DNA from: CAZGQY01 sp964528035
GTDB lineage: Bacteria; Pseudomonadota; Gammaproteobacteria; Methylococcales; UBA1147
Assembly: GCA_964528035.1 (NCBI GenBank)
Contig: CAZGQY010000092.1
Coordinates: forward strand, 1-16,022
Direction: 5' to 3'
DNA length: 16,022 bases
Positions 7,207 through 14,253 of this stretch are shown in pieces; positions within the stretch are counted from its first letter, which is position 1; each line of letters begins with the position of its first letter. The position numbers and the translations under genes were made by a program. The notes below the pieces were generated by a model. The model was not told the origin of the DNA and searched no databases. It worked only from the letters and a program-made list of their open reading frames with translations.

Positions 7207-9269
7207 TCGATACCTACAGTAACAATACAGCCCGGTATTCAGTCGGTATTGATCTTGGAACAACGCACTGCGTCCTCTCCAGTGTCGACCTGACACTGAG
7301 CGAAGATGAGGATGTCGCTCAACAGGTCATGTCAATTCCTCAATTAACCTCTCCAGGTGTCGTAGACGAAAAAAACCAACTACCCTCTTTTCTCTACCAG
7401 GCTCACGAAGATGAACTGGCAGAAAACGATATGGTTTTACCCTGGACAGATGAGCCCGAGACCACCGTCGGAGAACTGGCGCGAAAATTAGGTAGCAAAA
7501 CGCCCATCCGACTGGTTTCCAGCGCCAAGAGTTGGTTATGTCATTCGGGTGTGGACTGTCGCAGTAAAATATTACCTGTCGAAGCGCCCGAAGAGATTGA
7601 TCGGGTATCACCTTTACAGGCCTCGATCTATTACCTGGAACATTTGAAGAACGCCTGGGATCATAGCCATCCGGACGAACCGTTGGAAGAGCAGGATGTC
7701 ACCATTACAGTCCCGGCTTCATTTGACCCTGCTGCCCGGGAACTAACCGCAGAAGCAGCTCGCACAGTAGGCATTGGGCAAGCCATTTTGTTGGAAGAAC
7801 CGCAATCCGCACTGTATAGCTGGATCCAACAAAGCGGCGATAACTGGCGTGATCAGGTTAATTTAGGGGATATCATTCTGGTGGTCGATGTTGGCGGCGG
7901 AACAACCGATCTGTCTTTAATCGCAGTCACACAGCAAGAAGGGCAACTGGAATTGAATCGAATTGCAGTAGGCGATCACATCCTGCTCGGTGGTGACAAT
8001 ATGGATTTAGCGCTCGCCTATACGGTAAAAGTCAAACTCGAATCCGAGGGAAAGGTTCTGGAACCCTGGCAAATACAAGCGCTCATGCATGGCTGTCGTG
8101 ACGCTAAAGAAACCATATTTCTGGATTCATCTGTAACCGAAGTACCATTGGTCGTACCGAGCCGCGGTTCATCACTTGTGGGCGGCAGCATACGCAGCGA
8201 ACTGACCCGCGATGAAGTGGATAGCGTTCTGGTTGAAGGATTTCTTCCGAAAACGAAATCCAGCGAACAACCCTTTTCCCAGGCCCGAACCGGTTTGACC
8301 ACCATTGGCTTACCCTATGCACAAGATGCCGCTATCTCGCGGCATTTAGGCTTTTTCCTGTCGCGCCAACTGGCAGCAATTGACGACATAGCCGGATACG
8401 AAAAATCTGACAATGCAACTTTTTTACATCCCACTGCAGTACTCTTGAATGGGGGCGTGTTGAAAGCCGAATCTCTATCTGGCCGATTGATGGAAATTCT
8501 CAATGATTGGCTAGTCACCGAACAGGCACCACCCGCCCGTTTACTTGAAGGGGCGGATCTGGATTTATCGGTCGCTCGAGGTGCAGCTTATTATGGCTAT
8601 GTTCGACAGGGAGGTGGAGTTAGAATCCGTGGTGGAACAGCGGCTTCCTATTATGTTGGAGTTGAAAGCGCAATGCCTGCTGTTCCCGGTATGCCGCCAC
8701 CCCTGCAAGCACTTTGTATTGCACCCTTTGGTATGGAAGAAGGCACCGAACAGGAATTGCCACCGCATGAATTCGGATTGGTGGTTGGTGAGCCAGTCCG
8801 ATTTCGATTCTTTGGATCTACAGTACGCCGCGAAGACAAAGTCGGAATTCGCCTGGATCATTGGGCACCACAAGACCTTGAAGAACTCGATGAAATCGAA
8901 GTTACCCTGCCCGTGGAAAACAGAACCTCGGGGGAAGTCGTTCCAGTGCAGCTGTGCGCAGCAATTACTGAAGTAGGCACTTTGAAACTTGAAGCCGTTT
9001 CCAGGGATGGTGAGAACCGCTGGAAAGTAGAATTTGATGTCCGAGCGGGTGATGACCATCCACAAGTAACTGACACTCAAACACCAACTATGGAAGACGC
9101 GAATCAAGCCGAAGACGAAATCAAAACAAGCGAGCCACCAGATGAGCAGCCTGCCAGCCAGACTGAAGAGATCGAGTCATCAGCAGTTGATACGGACAAT
9201 GAAGATACCGAAAAACAATCTGAGGACAATTCAGGCAGCAAACGGTTCTGGTCGTTCAACAAAAAATAA
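7203..9269 (+). CDS. Atypical Hsp70 family protein, paralogue 1 (acidic tail)
   Basis: This is a 688-residue Hsp70/DnaK-superfamily ATPase. Phosphate-1 motif is VGIDLGTTH (14-22), phosphate-2 is VVDVGGGTTDLSLI (227-240), the connecting loop EEPQSALYSW (198-207) includes an EP motif, and the adenosine motif is AVLLNGGVL (412-420), where canonical Hsp70s have VGG. An insertion with KSWLCHSGVD and ILPVEAP (109-129) is shared with the next gene. A beta-rich region that may bind substrate follows at ~480-615. The acidic-hydrophobic interdomain linker of DnaK (VLLLDVTPLS type) is not recognisable; GGVRIRGGTAASYY is found there. The helical lid is absent. Residues ~617-679 form a low-complexity acidic tail, ending in the basic-aromatic KRFWSFNKK. 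It is probably ATP-binding and acts with the coupled DUF2760 protein. The native clients are unknown. No J-protein or GrpE is nearby. Confidence 0.95.
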   Translation: MIDTYSNNTARYSVGIDLGTTHCVLSSVDLTLSEDEDVAQQVMSIPQLTSPGVVDEKNQLPSFLYQAHEDELAENDMVLPWTDEPETTVGELARKLGSKTPIRLVSSAKSWLCHSGVDCRSKILPVEAPEEIDRVSPLQASIYYLEHLKNAWDHSHPDEPLEEQDVTITVPASFDPAARELTAEAARTVGIGQAILLEEPQSALYSWIQQSGDNWRDQVNLGDIILVVDVGGGTTDLSLIAVTQQEGQLELNRIAVGDHILLGGDNMDLALAYTVKVKLESEGKVLEPWQIQALMHGCRDAKETIFLDSSVTEVPLVVPSRGSSLVGGSIRSELTRDEVDSVLVEGFLPKTKSSEQPFSQARTGLTTIGLPYAQDAAISRHLGFFLSRQLAAIDDIAGYEKSDNATFLHPTAVLLNGGVLKAESLSGRLMEILNDWLVTEQAPPARLLEGADLDLSVARGAAYYGYVRQGGGVRIRGGTAASYYVGVESAMPAVPGMPPPLQALCIAPFGMEEGTEQELPPHEFGLVVGEPVRFRFFGSTVRREDKVGIRLDHWAPQDLEELDEIEVTLPVENRTSGEVVPVQLCAAITEVGTLKLEAVSRDGENRWKVEFDVRAGDDHPQVTDTQTPTMEDANQAEDEIKTSEPPDEQPASQTEEIESSAVDTDNEDTEKQSEDNSGSKRFWSFNKK

Positions 9270-9384
9270 AACCTGTATATAAAAGCTAGTGGACCTTCTC
9301 TAAGATCTGGGCAGGTTCCCGGTGAAGTCATAATGAAATCTGTAAATCACGCTCTGACATCCTCCGCGGTTTAATTCAACGTCA

Positions 9385-12171
9385 ATGAATCGCAAATCAA
9401 AAAACAGCCGCTTTCTGGTTGGAATAGATTTGGGTACGACACATACTGCAGTCGCTTATTCCGATACCCATAAAAAATCATCACGATCAATTGATCTATT
9501 TGAAATAGAGCAACTGGTCGCACCGGGTGAAGTGGCAGCACACCCGCTACTACCTTCTGTGCGCTATCACCCGGCGGATGGTGAATTAGCTGAATCAGAT
9601 ATTCACCTGCCCTGGAAAACAATAAAAATTGGAGACTCAGTTTGCAGGCCAATTATTGGCCAGTGGGCTCGAATTCTGAGTGCAAAAAGTCAAGGTCGAA
9701 CCATCACCAGCTGTAAAAGCTGGTTATCGCATGATTCGGTTGATCGAAATGCAGATATTTTGCCCTGGGGCGCAGAAAATGATGTCCACAAAGTGTCACC
9801 TGTCATTGCAAGTGCCAGCTATCTCGCACATGTCCGCAGTGCCTGGAATGCACATTTCGAAAATCATCCTCTGGAACATCAGGAAGTCATCGTTACTATT
9901 CCCGCATCCTTCGATGAAGCCGCAAGAAGTTTAACTCTGGATGCAGCTAAATTAGCCGGGCTCAATCGCACCCGATTAGTGGAGGAACCCCAAGCGGTCT
10001 GCTATGACTGGTTGTGGCGACATAAAGAGTCGCTGCAAAATTCTCTGCAAAACATCAAACTTCTTATGGTTTGTGATATTGGCGGAGGAACCAGTGATTT
10101 CACGCTGATTAAAGTAAACATGGAAAATGATGAACCGTCGCTGGAACGAATAGGAGTGGGCGATCACCTGATGCTTGGTGGAGACAATATTGACCTGACT
10201 CTGGCTCATCTGGCCGAAAGCAAAGTTTCGTCCACAGGACACAGCCTGTCTTCGGCGAATTTATACCAACTAATCGAACAATGTCGTTTGTTAAAAGAAC
10301 AGATGCTGGGCCAGAATAAAACCGCAAGCGGAAAAATAACCTTACTGGGTTCCGGCTCTCGCCTGGTTGGCGGTGCCCGTACAATTCAGCTTGAACGTGA
10401 AGAAGTCGAAAAAATCGTCCTGGATGGCTTTTTTCCAAGCATACAATCCAATGATGCTCCGGATCGCAAACGCAGTGGAGTTGTCGAATTTGGACTGCCT
10501 TACGTCGCTGATCCGGCAATAACGAAACATATAGCAGTTTTTTTACAACGTCACAAAAACGCAATCAAAGATGCTTTTGGTTCCTCAAACAATGACGGCG
10601 TTCCTGATGCAATTTTATTGAACGGAGGACTGTTTCAAAGCAAACGTATTACCAGCCGATTACTTGAAATAGTTTCATCGTGGACCAATCAAACAATTCA
10701 CCATCTTAACAATCCTCAACCAGACCTTGCTGTCGCTATGGGTGCTGTCTCCTACGCAATGGCAAGACGTGGGGAACAAATTAAAATCGGAGGTGGTTCT
10801 GCACGCAGCTATTTTCTTCAGGTCGCGGATAAAAAGAATAAAACCCGCCATGGGGTCTGTATCTTACCGCGAGGCAGTGAAGAAGATCATGAAATTACCT
10901 TGACCAAGCAATCATTTTTACTTCGCCTTGGCGAACCGGTGAGGTTTCATCTTGTATCGTCCACTGACGAAAATAAATATGCTCCGGGTAACCTCGTTGA
11001 CATTTCTGATGAGAAATTTGCATCGCTACCTCCTTTGGCAGTGACTCTGGATGATCATGCAGAAATTTCAAAACGCGAGGTCAGCGTACAATTGGTCACA
11101 TCATTAACCGAATTGGGTACCCTGCAGATGCAATGCGTTGCTATAGAAGACCAAAAGCAGCGCTGGGATGTTCAATTCCAACTGCGTAATACCCAATCCG
11201 GCACAAACAGTGACAACAAGCTACCGGCTAAATACAATGACGCCATCATACGTATTGAACAGGTATTTGGAAATAAATCACAGCAATCTGGTTCAAAAGC
11301 CATCAAAGGCCTTAGAAACGATGTTGAAAAAATGCTTGGTACCCGATCCACATGGAATCCCAGTCTATTACGCGAATTACTGGCTATTTTTCTATCCGGG
11401 AGTAAAAACCGGCGACGATCAGCAAATCATGAACGCGTCTGGCTGAGTTTTTCAGGGTTTTGCTTACGTCCCGGATTCGGAGTCGACCTGGATGATTGGC
11501 GTATCGAACAGCTCTGGCGTATATATGCTGCAAACCCACAATTCGTAAACGAAACCCAAAACTGGACAGAATGGTGGACCTTGTGGCGGCGAGTCGCGGG
11601 CGGACTGGATGAAAGCCAGCAAATTCAGATTTACGATAGCATCTGCAAATACATAAACCCAGTCACAGCCCGACAAGGCAAAACCGCCACACAAATGAAA
11701 AAACGCGGTTATGAAGATATGGTTCGGTTATCCGGTGTATTGGAACGTCTGCCCATCGCGCATAAAGTGAACATTGGCGAATGGCTGTTAAAACGACTGG
11801 AAAAACCGGGCGAACCTGCGCAAAGCTGGTGGGCCATCGGACGAATTGGTGCACGAGTCCCGTTCCATGGCAGCATCCATAATGTGATTACAAAAGAAAC
11901 AGCGACCCAATGGCTGCAAACAATGCTTACACACGACTGGAAAAAACATCAGCATATTGCATTTGCGGCGACTATGATAAGCAGAATGAGTGGCGACAGA
12001 GAACGTGATCTTGCAACAACCGATAGAAACCAGGTCATGGAAAAACTGCAGAACGCCAAAGCGCCGCAATCATGGACTACGCTTTTACAACAGGTAACAA
12101 AACTCGAAGAGTCCGACACCAGGCGGATTTTCGGCGAGGCCCTGCCACCGGGATTAAAGCTTCTTCAGTAG
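9385..12171 (+). CDS. Atypical Hsp70 family protein, paralogue 2 with DUF3731-type C-terminal extension
   Basis: This 928-residue protein is about 290 residues longer than DnaK. The ATPase motifs are LVGIDLGTTHTAV (11-23), VCDIGGGTSDFTL (229-241), EEPQAVCYDW (200-209) and AILLNGGLF (409-417). The insertion KSWLSHDSVD/ILPWGAE (111-131) and the order of motifs match the first Hsp70, so the two are diverged paralogues. A beta-rich domain covers ~470-600, again without a DnaK-like linker (IKIGGGSARSYF instead). Residues ~615-928 are helical and rich in Trp (WTEWWTLWRRVAGG, QSWWAIGRIGARVPFHGS). This matches, from memory, the DUF3731 region found at the C-terminus of some Hsp70 relatives. The gap from the previous gene is 115 bases with no terminator, so one operon is likely. 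The ATG lacks a clear Shine-Dalgarno. Biochemical role unknown; an ATP-dependent chaperone or scaffold is inferred. Confidence 0.94.
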   Translation: MNRKSKNSRFLVGIDLGTTHTAVAYSDTHKKSSRSIDLFEIEQLVAPGEVAAHPLLPSVRYHPADGELAESDIHLPWKTIKIGDSVCRPIIGQWARILSAKSQGRTITSCKSWLSHDSVDRNADILPWGAENDVHKVSPVIASASYLAHVRSAWNAHFENHPLEHQEVIVTIPASFDEAARSLTLDAAKLAGLNRTRLVEEPQAVCYDWLWRHKESLQNSLQNIKLLMVCDIGGGTSDFTLIKVNMENDEPSLERIGVGDHLMLGGDNIDLTLAHLAESKVSSTGHSLSSANLYQLIEQCRLLKEQMLGQNKTASGKITLLGSGSRLVGGARTIQLEREEVEKIVLDGFFPSIQSNDAPDRKRSGVVEFGLPYVADPAITKHIAVFLQRHKNAIKDAFGSSNNDGVPDAILLNGGLFQSKRITSRLLEIVSSWTNQTIHHLNNPQPDLAVAMGAVSYAMARRGEQIKIGGGSARSYFLQVADKKNKTRHGVCILPRGSEEDHEITLTKQSFLLRLGEPVRFHLVSSTDENKYAPGNLVDISDEKFASLPPLAVTLDDHAEISKREVSVQLVTSLTELGTLQMQCVAIEDQKQRWDVQFQLRNTQSGTNSDNKLPAKYNDAIIRIEQVFGNKSQQSGSKAIKGLRNDVEKMLGTRSTWNPSLLRELLAIFLSGSKNRRRSANHERVWLSFSGFCLRPGFGVDLDDWRIEQLWRIYAANPQFVNETQNWTEWWTLWRRVAGGLDESQQIQIYDSICKYINPVTARQGKTATQMKKRGYEDMVRLSGVLERLPIAHKVNIGEWLLKRLEKPGEPAQSWWAIGRIGARVPFHGSIHNVITKETATQWLQTMLTHDWKKHQHIAFAATMISRMSGDRERDLATTDRNQVMEKLQNAKAPQSWTTLLQQVTKLEESDTRRIFGEALPPGLKLLQ

Positions 12172-12210
12172 GCTAATAGTTTACTGTAGTAAGTGAGCCA
12201 GATTCCGCGT

Positions 12211-12849
12211 TTATGCAGAGCTTTTCCCAAGCACATTATGTGCAACTCCCCATGTATTAAAGCCCCCAAACTTTGGTGCACCCTGCAAATATTCTGCCCC
12301 CATTATCTCGAGTTCAAAACCCGAATTTTCTATACATCCGGCTATATCACGATTTAAATGGCAACCTCCTGCAATCGTTTTCCAGAACGGATTTAACCGC
12401 TCCTGCCAAACACGCACTGCGCTGTCTGGTGATGCTCCATGTTCGCAAAACAACAATTGGCCATTCGGTTTTAGAACACGCCTAATTTGACTGAGAGCGC
12501 TTTGCAAATCTGTAACTGTACACAAGGTATAGGTACTCACTACCGAATCGACACTGCTGTCTTCCAATGGAATCTGCTCCGCTGTTGCCTCAATCCATTT
12601 CAGCTCAACAGACGACTTTTCGATGTTTTTCCGCGCCAATTTTCGCATGCTTTGCGCAGGTTCCAGGCCCCATAGAAATTCAACTCGATGAATATCGTAA
12701 TATGAAAGATTAAATCCGGGACCGATTCCAACCTCCAGTACCCTGCCATGCGCCAATGGCACTACTTTTTTTCTTTGTTCCTGAATCGACTTCATTCCAC
12801 AAGCCAGATTAATTAGATGGGGAACGCAATAATTACAGTAAATACTCAT
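12211..12849 (-). CDS. Class I SAM-dependent methyltransferase, METTL7-like
   Basis: This is a 212-residue protein with a Rossmann-type methyltransferase fold. The SAM-binding motif I is RVLEVGIGPGFNL (36-48), an acidic residue at the end of strand 2 is GLEPAQSM (Glu63), and motifs II/III are ATAEQIPLEDSSVDSVVSTY (88-107) and RRVLKPNGQLLFCEHG (123-138). The later GGCHLNRDI (161-169) resembles the GCNLTR segment of METTL7-type enzymes, a group with thiol or small-molecule methyltransferase activity in animals. The bacterial substrate cannot be read from sequence. There is no membrane helix, but the N-terminal Cys/His pair (CNYCVPHL) is typical of this subgroup as I remember it. AGG precedes the ATG by about eight bases. 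It is convergent with the second Hsp70 (39-bp gap, no terminator seen). The enzyme class is secure; subgroup is moderate. Confidence 0.9.
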   Translation of the reverse strand: MSIYCNYCVPHLINLACGMKSIQEQRKKVVPLAHGRVLEVGIGPGFNLSYYDIHRVEFLWGLEPAQSMRKLARKNIEKSSVELKWIEATAEQIPLEDSSVDSVVSTYTLCTVTDLQSALSQIRRVLKPNGQLLFCEHGASPDSAVRVWQERLNPFWKTIAGGCHLNRDIAGCIENSGFELEIMGAEYLQGAPKFGGFNTWGVAHNVLGKSSA

Positions 12850-12866
12850 TTTTAAGCCTGCTAATC

Positions 12867-12909
12867 ACTTTAATCAAATGCGGCATATGACTCAATAACC
12901 TGAGTTATT
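12867..12909 (-). promoter_or_regulatory. Candidate promoter and palindrome upstream of the methyltransferase
   Basis: On the minus strand, TTGAGT (12895-12890) and TAAAGT (12872-12867) are 17 bases apart, putting transcription start near 12860, just ahead of the ATG at 12849. A palindrome, AATAAC-CTGA-GTTATT (12894-12909), abuts and slightly overlaps the -35 element and could be an operator. Each hexamer has two mismatches to consensus, so this is weak. Confidence 0.3.
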
Positions 12910-13125
12910 TAACCAATTTAATCGATACCGGAAATCCAACTAAAGCTTTATTAATGGAAATTTATCAATGGCTATTTCTCCAAACGTGCAATATATTGAT
13001 CATTTAGGCTTCTGCAACAAGGAGACATTGCACTAGAGCTTGCATGGATACTTTCACGTTCCCTTATATATCAGTATTTTACAACCTAACCACATAATTA
13101 CTGAGTAGACACCCTCATAAATTTA

Positions 13126-13155
13126 CTGACACTTTTTTAATCTGGCATCTATTAT
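13126..13155 (+). promoter_or_regulatory. Candidate sigma70 promoter for the predicted ncRNA
   Basis: CTGACA (13126-13131) and TATTAT (13150-13155) are separated by 18 bases. Each differs from consensus at one position. The predicted start is near 13162, 27 bases before the closing stem of the predicted RNA. No plus-strand gene is nearby that would otherwise need it. Confidence 0.4.
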
Positions 13156-13161
13156 GCTTTA

Positions 13162-13323
13162 TATACTTTGTAACCTCTTCGACTTGGTCGCTGACGTTTG
13201 CGGGTTTTAGTTAGTATCGTCGCTAAACGACACAATCCTACCCTGTTTCTTCTTGAAGCATTATTGTGCGCTGAGACTGTTCTAACAGCGAGTTCCTCTC
13301 GCCCCAGGCGTCAGCGTTTTTTT
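13162..13323 (+). ncRNA. Candidate structured small RNA with terminator-like end
   Basis: A 12-bp uninterrupted stem (two G-U pairs) forms between 13189-13200 and 13305-13316. After one mismatch two more G-C pairs follow (13202-13203 with 13302-13303). Seven T follow immediately at 13317-13323, as in an intrinsic terminator. Enclosed hairpins are GTCG/CGAC (13219-13231), CACAAT/ATTGTG (13231-13236 with 13263-13268), CTGT/ACAG (13277-13288) and GCGAG/CTCGC (13288-13302, competing with the inner closing pairs). A good promoter sits upstream, giving a transcript of about 160 nt. It lies between two minus-strand genes, so it is not a leader or tail of a plus-strand gene. I recognise no known family; it does not look like 6S RNA, tmRNA or RNase P. 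Transcription is a prediction. Confidence 0.45.
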
Positions 13324-13392
13324 ATGTTGCTTCTCAACAAAACAAGGCACTGGACACATCTAAATACCAATCCTGTTTTCTGCAGAAGATCT

Positions 13393-14232
13393 TTACAGTT
13401 CAACCAATGCGCTGGGATGTCTCACCAATATCGAATAATGCTTTTTTCTACGCGATGGCCAACCACGAACCTCGATATCCTTGCCCAGATAATTGTTTAA
13501 ACTCGGAAACAAGGCCAGATTTCTTAAAGATATACGCACATCAACCTGAGTCGAAAATATCAGACGTGCGAATTTTTTACTGTGTCGAATTTTTATGGGT
13601 CTCCCGACCAGTCGCTGCCAGCCCCTCAGTCTTTGATCTTCCAAAATCCGAATCGGTTTGGTTGCGTACGCCGGATGACCCCATATTCCCAGCCTTGCTT
13701 GTTGCGCTTGCTGTTGAGCGGACACAAATTGCTCAGCGTAGAGTAAGTTGGGCGGATAAATATTGACAGAAGCCAGACCTAGCTCCACCAAACGAAGATT
13801 TATGTGTTCTCCGCTTTCCGTGAAGACGTGAGCCAAGCGTCGCTTATAGTGGTCAAATTTTTCGATATCAGCCTGTAAACGAACCTTGTGTACGAGGATC
13901 TTTTCTTTCAGCCATTGTTTTGCTTTTTCGCCTCCCGGTTCAGCTGATTTTCTGCGCCCTTCGACTTCAGGTGTGTTAATACCCAGCAAACGAATCCTGT
14001 TGCCATTCTGAAGAACAAAAGTATCTCCGTCGAAAACAGTTTTAACCCTGGAGTAAAAAAAACCGGAATCGATTTGTTTTTTCGTTGCGTTTATTGCGGG
14101 TCGATCAGAATAGTGCCTGCGGCCGGCATCATCTTTCCAATAAAATATCTCGGCCGAATAACAATTTTGCCAAAACAGAAAAACGATGATCCATCGGTAA
14201 TGATGCAAGAAAATTGAGCGCCGACTAAGCAC
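13393..14232 (-). CDS. Secreted thermonuclease (SNase-like) with DUF4124-like and C-terminal extra domains
   Basis: This is a 279-residue protein beginning at a GTG. A signal peptide covers ~1-27 (WIIVFLFWQNCYSA, cleavage likely before EIF). Residues ~28-45 (IFYWKDDAGRRHYSDRP) match the short DUF4124 pattern common in periplasmic proteins. The staphylococcal-nuclease-like domain spans ~58-188, with VFDGDTF (Asp68, Asp70), IRLLGINTPEVEG (Arg81, Glu89) and DHYKRRLAHVF (Arg131 or Arg132), so the catalytic Arg/Glu/Arg set is present. The position of metal ligand Asp40 in the staphylococcal enzyme is Asn86 here. A C-terminal ~75-residue segment (GRPIKIRHSK ... IEVRGWPSRR ... VRHPSALV) looks like a small beta domain and may bind nucleic acid. 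It probably degrades DNA or RNA in the periplasm or outside the cell. It starts 21 bases after the REC-PP2C-HATPase gene, so the two may be cotranscribed. Confidence 0.9.
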   Translation of the reverse strand: MLSRRSIFLHHYRWIIVFLFWQNCYSAEIFYWKDDAGRRHYSDRPAINATKKQIDSGFFYSRVKTVFDGDTFVLQNGNRIRLLGINTPEVEGRRKSAEPGGEKAKQWLKEKILVHKVRLQADIEKFDHYKRRLAHVFTESGEHINLRLVELGLASVNIYPPNLLYAEQFVSAQQQAQQARLGIWGHPAYATKPIRILEDQRLRGWQRLVGRPIKIRHSKKFARLIFSTQVDVRISLRNLALFPSLNNYLGKDIEVRGWPSRRKKHYSILVRHPSALVEL

Positions 14233-14253
14233 AAATCGTCTGTTATGCGTTCT

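Larger units (their letters stand above)
12850..13392. other. 543-bp non-coding gap between methyltransferase and nuclease
   Basis: No convincing gene lies here. The left end holds the methyltransferase promoter region. The middle (12920-13120) is AT-rich and unremarkable apart from a TGCAA/TTGCA repeat near 13013-13032. The right part holds a candidate plus-strand promoter and a structured RNA (13126-13323). Plus-strand frames starting at 13198 and 13407 run antisense into the nuclease gene and have no ribosome site. Confidence 0.7.

Noticed and set aside
8565..9107. A 180-codon minus-strand frame
   Set aside because: It lies wholly antisense to the first Hsp70, whose frame shows strong family motifs. 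The antisense product has no recognisable domain and no ribosome site.
9270..9384. A terminator between the two Hsp70 genes
   Set aside because: AACCTG and CAGGTT can pair around a long loop, but no T run follows, so read-through within one operon is more likely.
13013..13110. A 17-codon peptide gene starting at the ATG near 13043
   Set aside because: The only AAGGAG is about 20 bases upstream, too far, and the peptide has no distinguishing features.
13189..13323. An integron attC site
   Set aside because: The long inverted repeat superficially suits an attC, but the conserved GTTRRRY/RYYYAAC core sites are not present at its ends and no integron cassette structure is nearby.
13198..13766. 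Plus-strand frames at 13198-13500 and 13407-13766
   Set aside because: They overlap the nuclease gene in antisense and the predicted RNA. The nuclease frame carries all catalytic motifs, and these frames show none.
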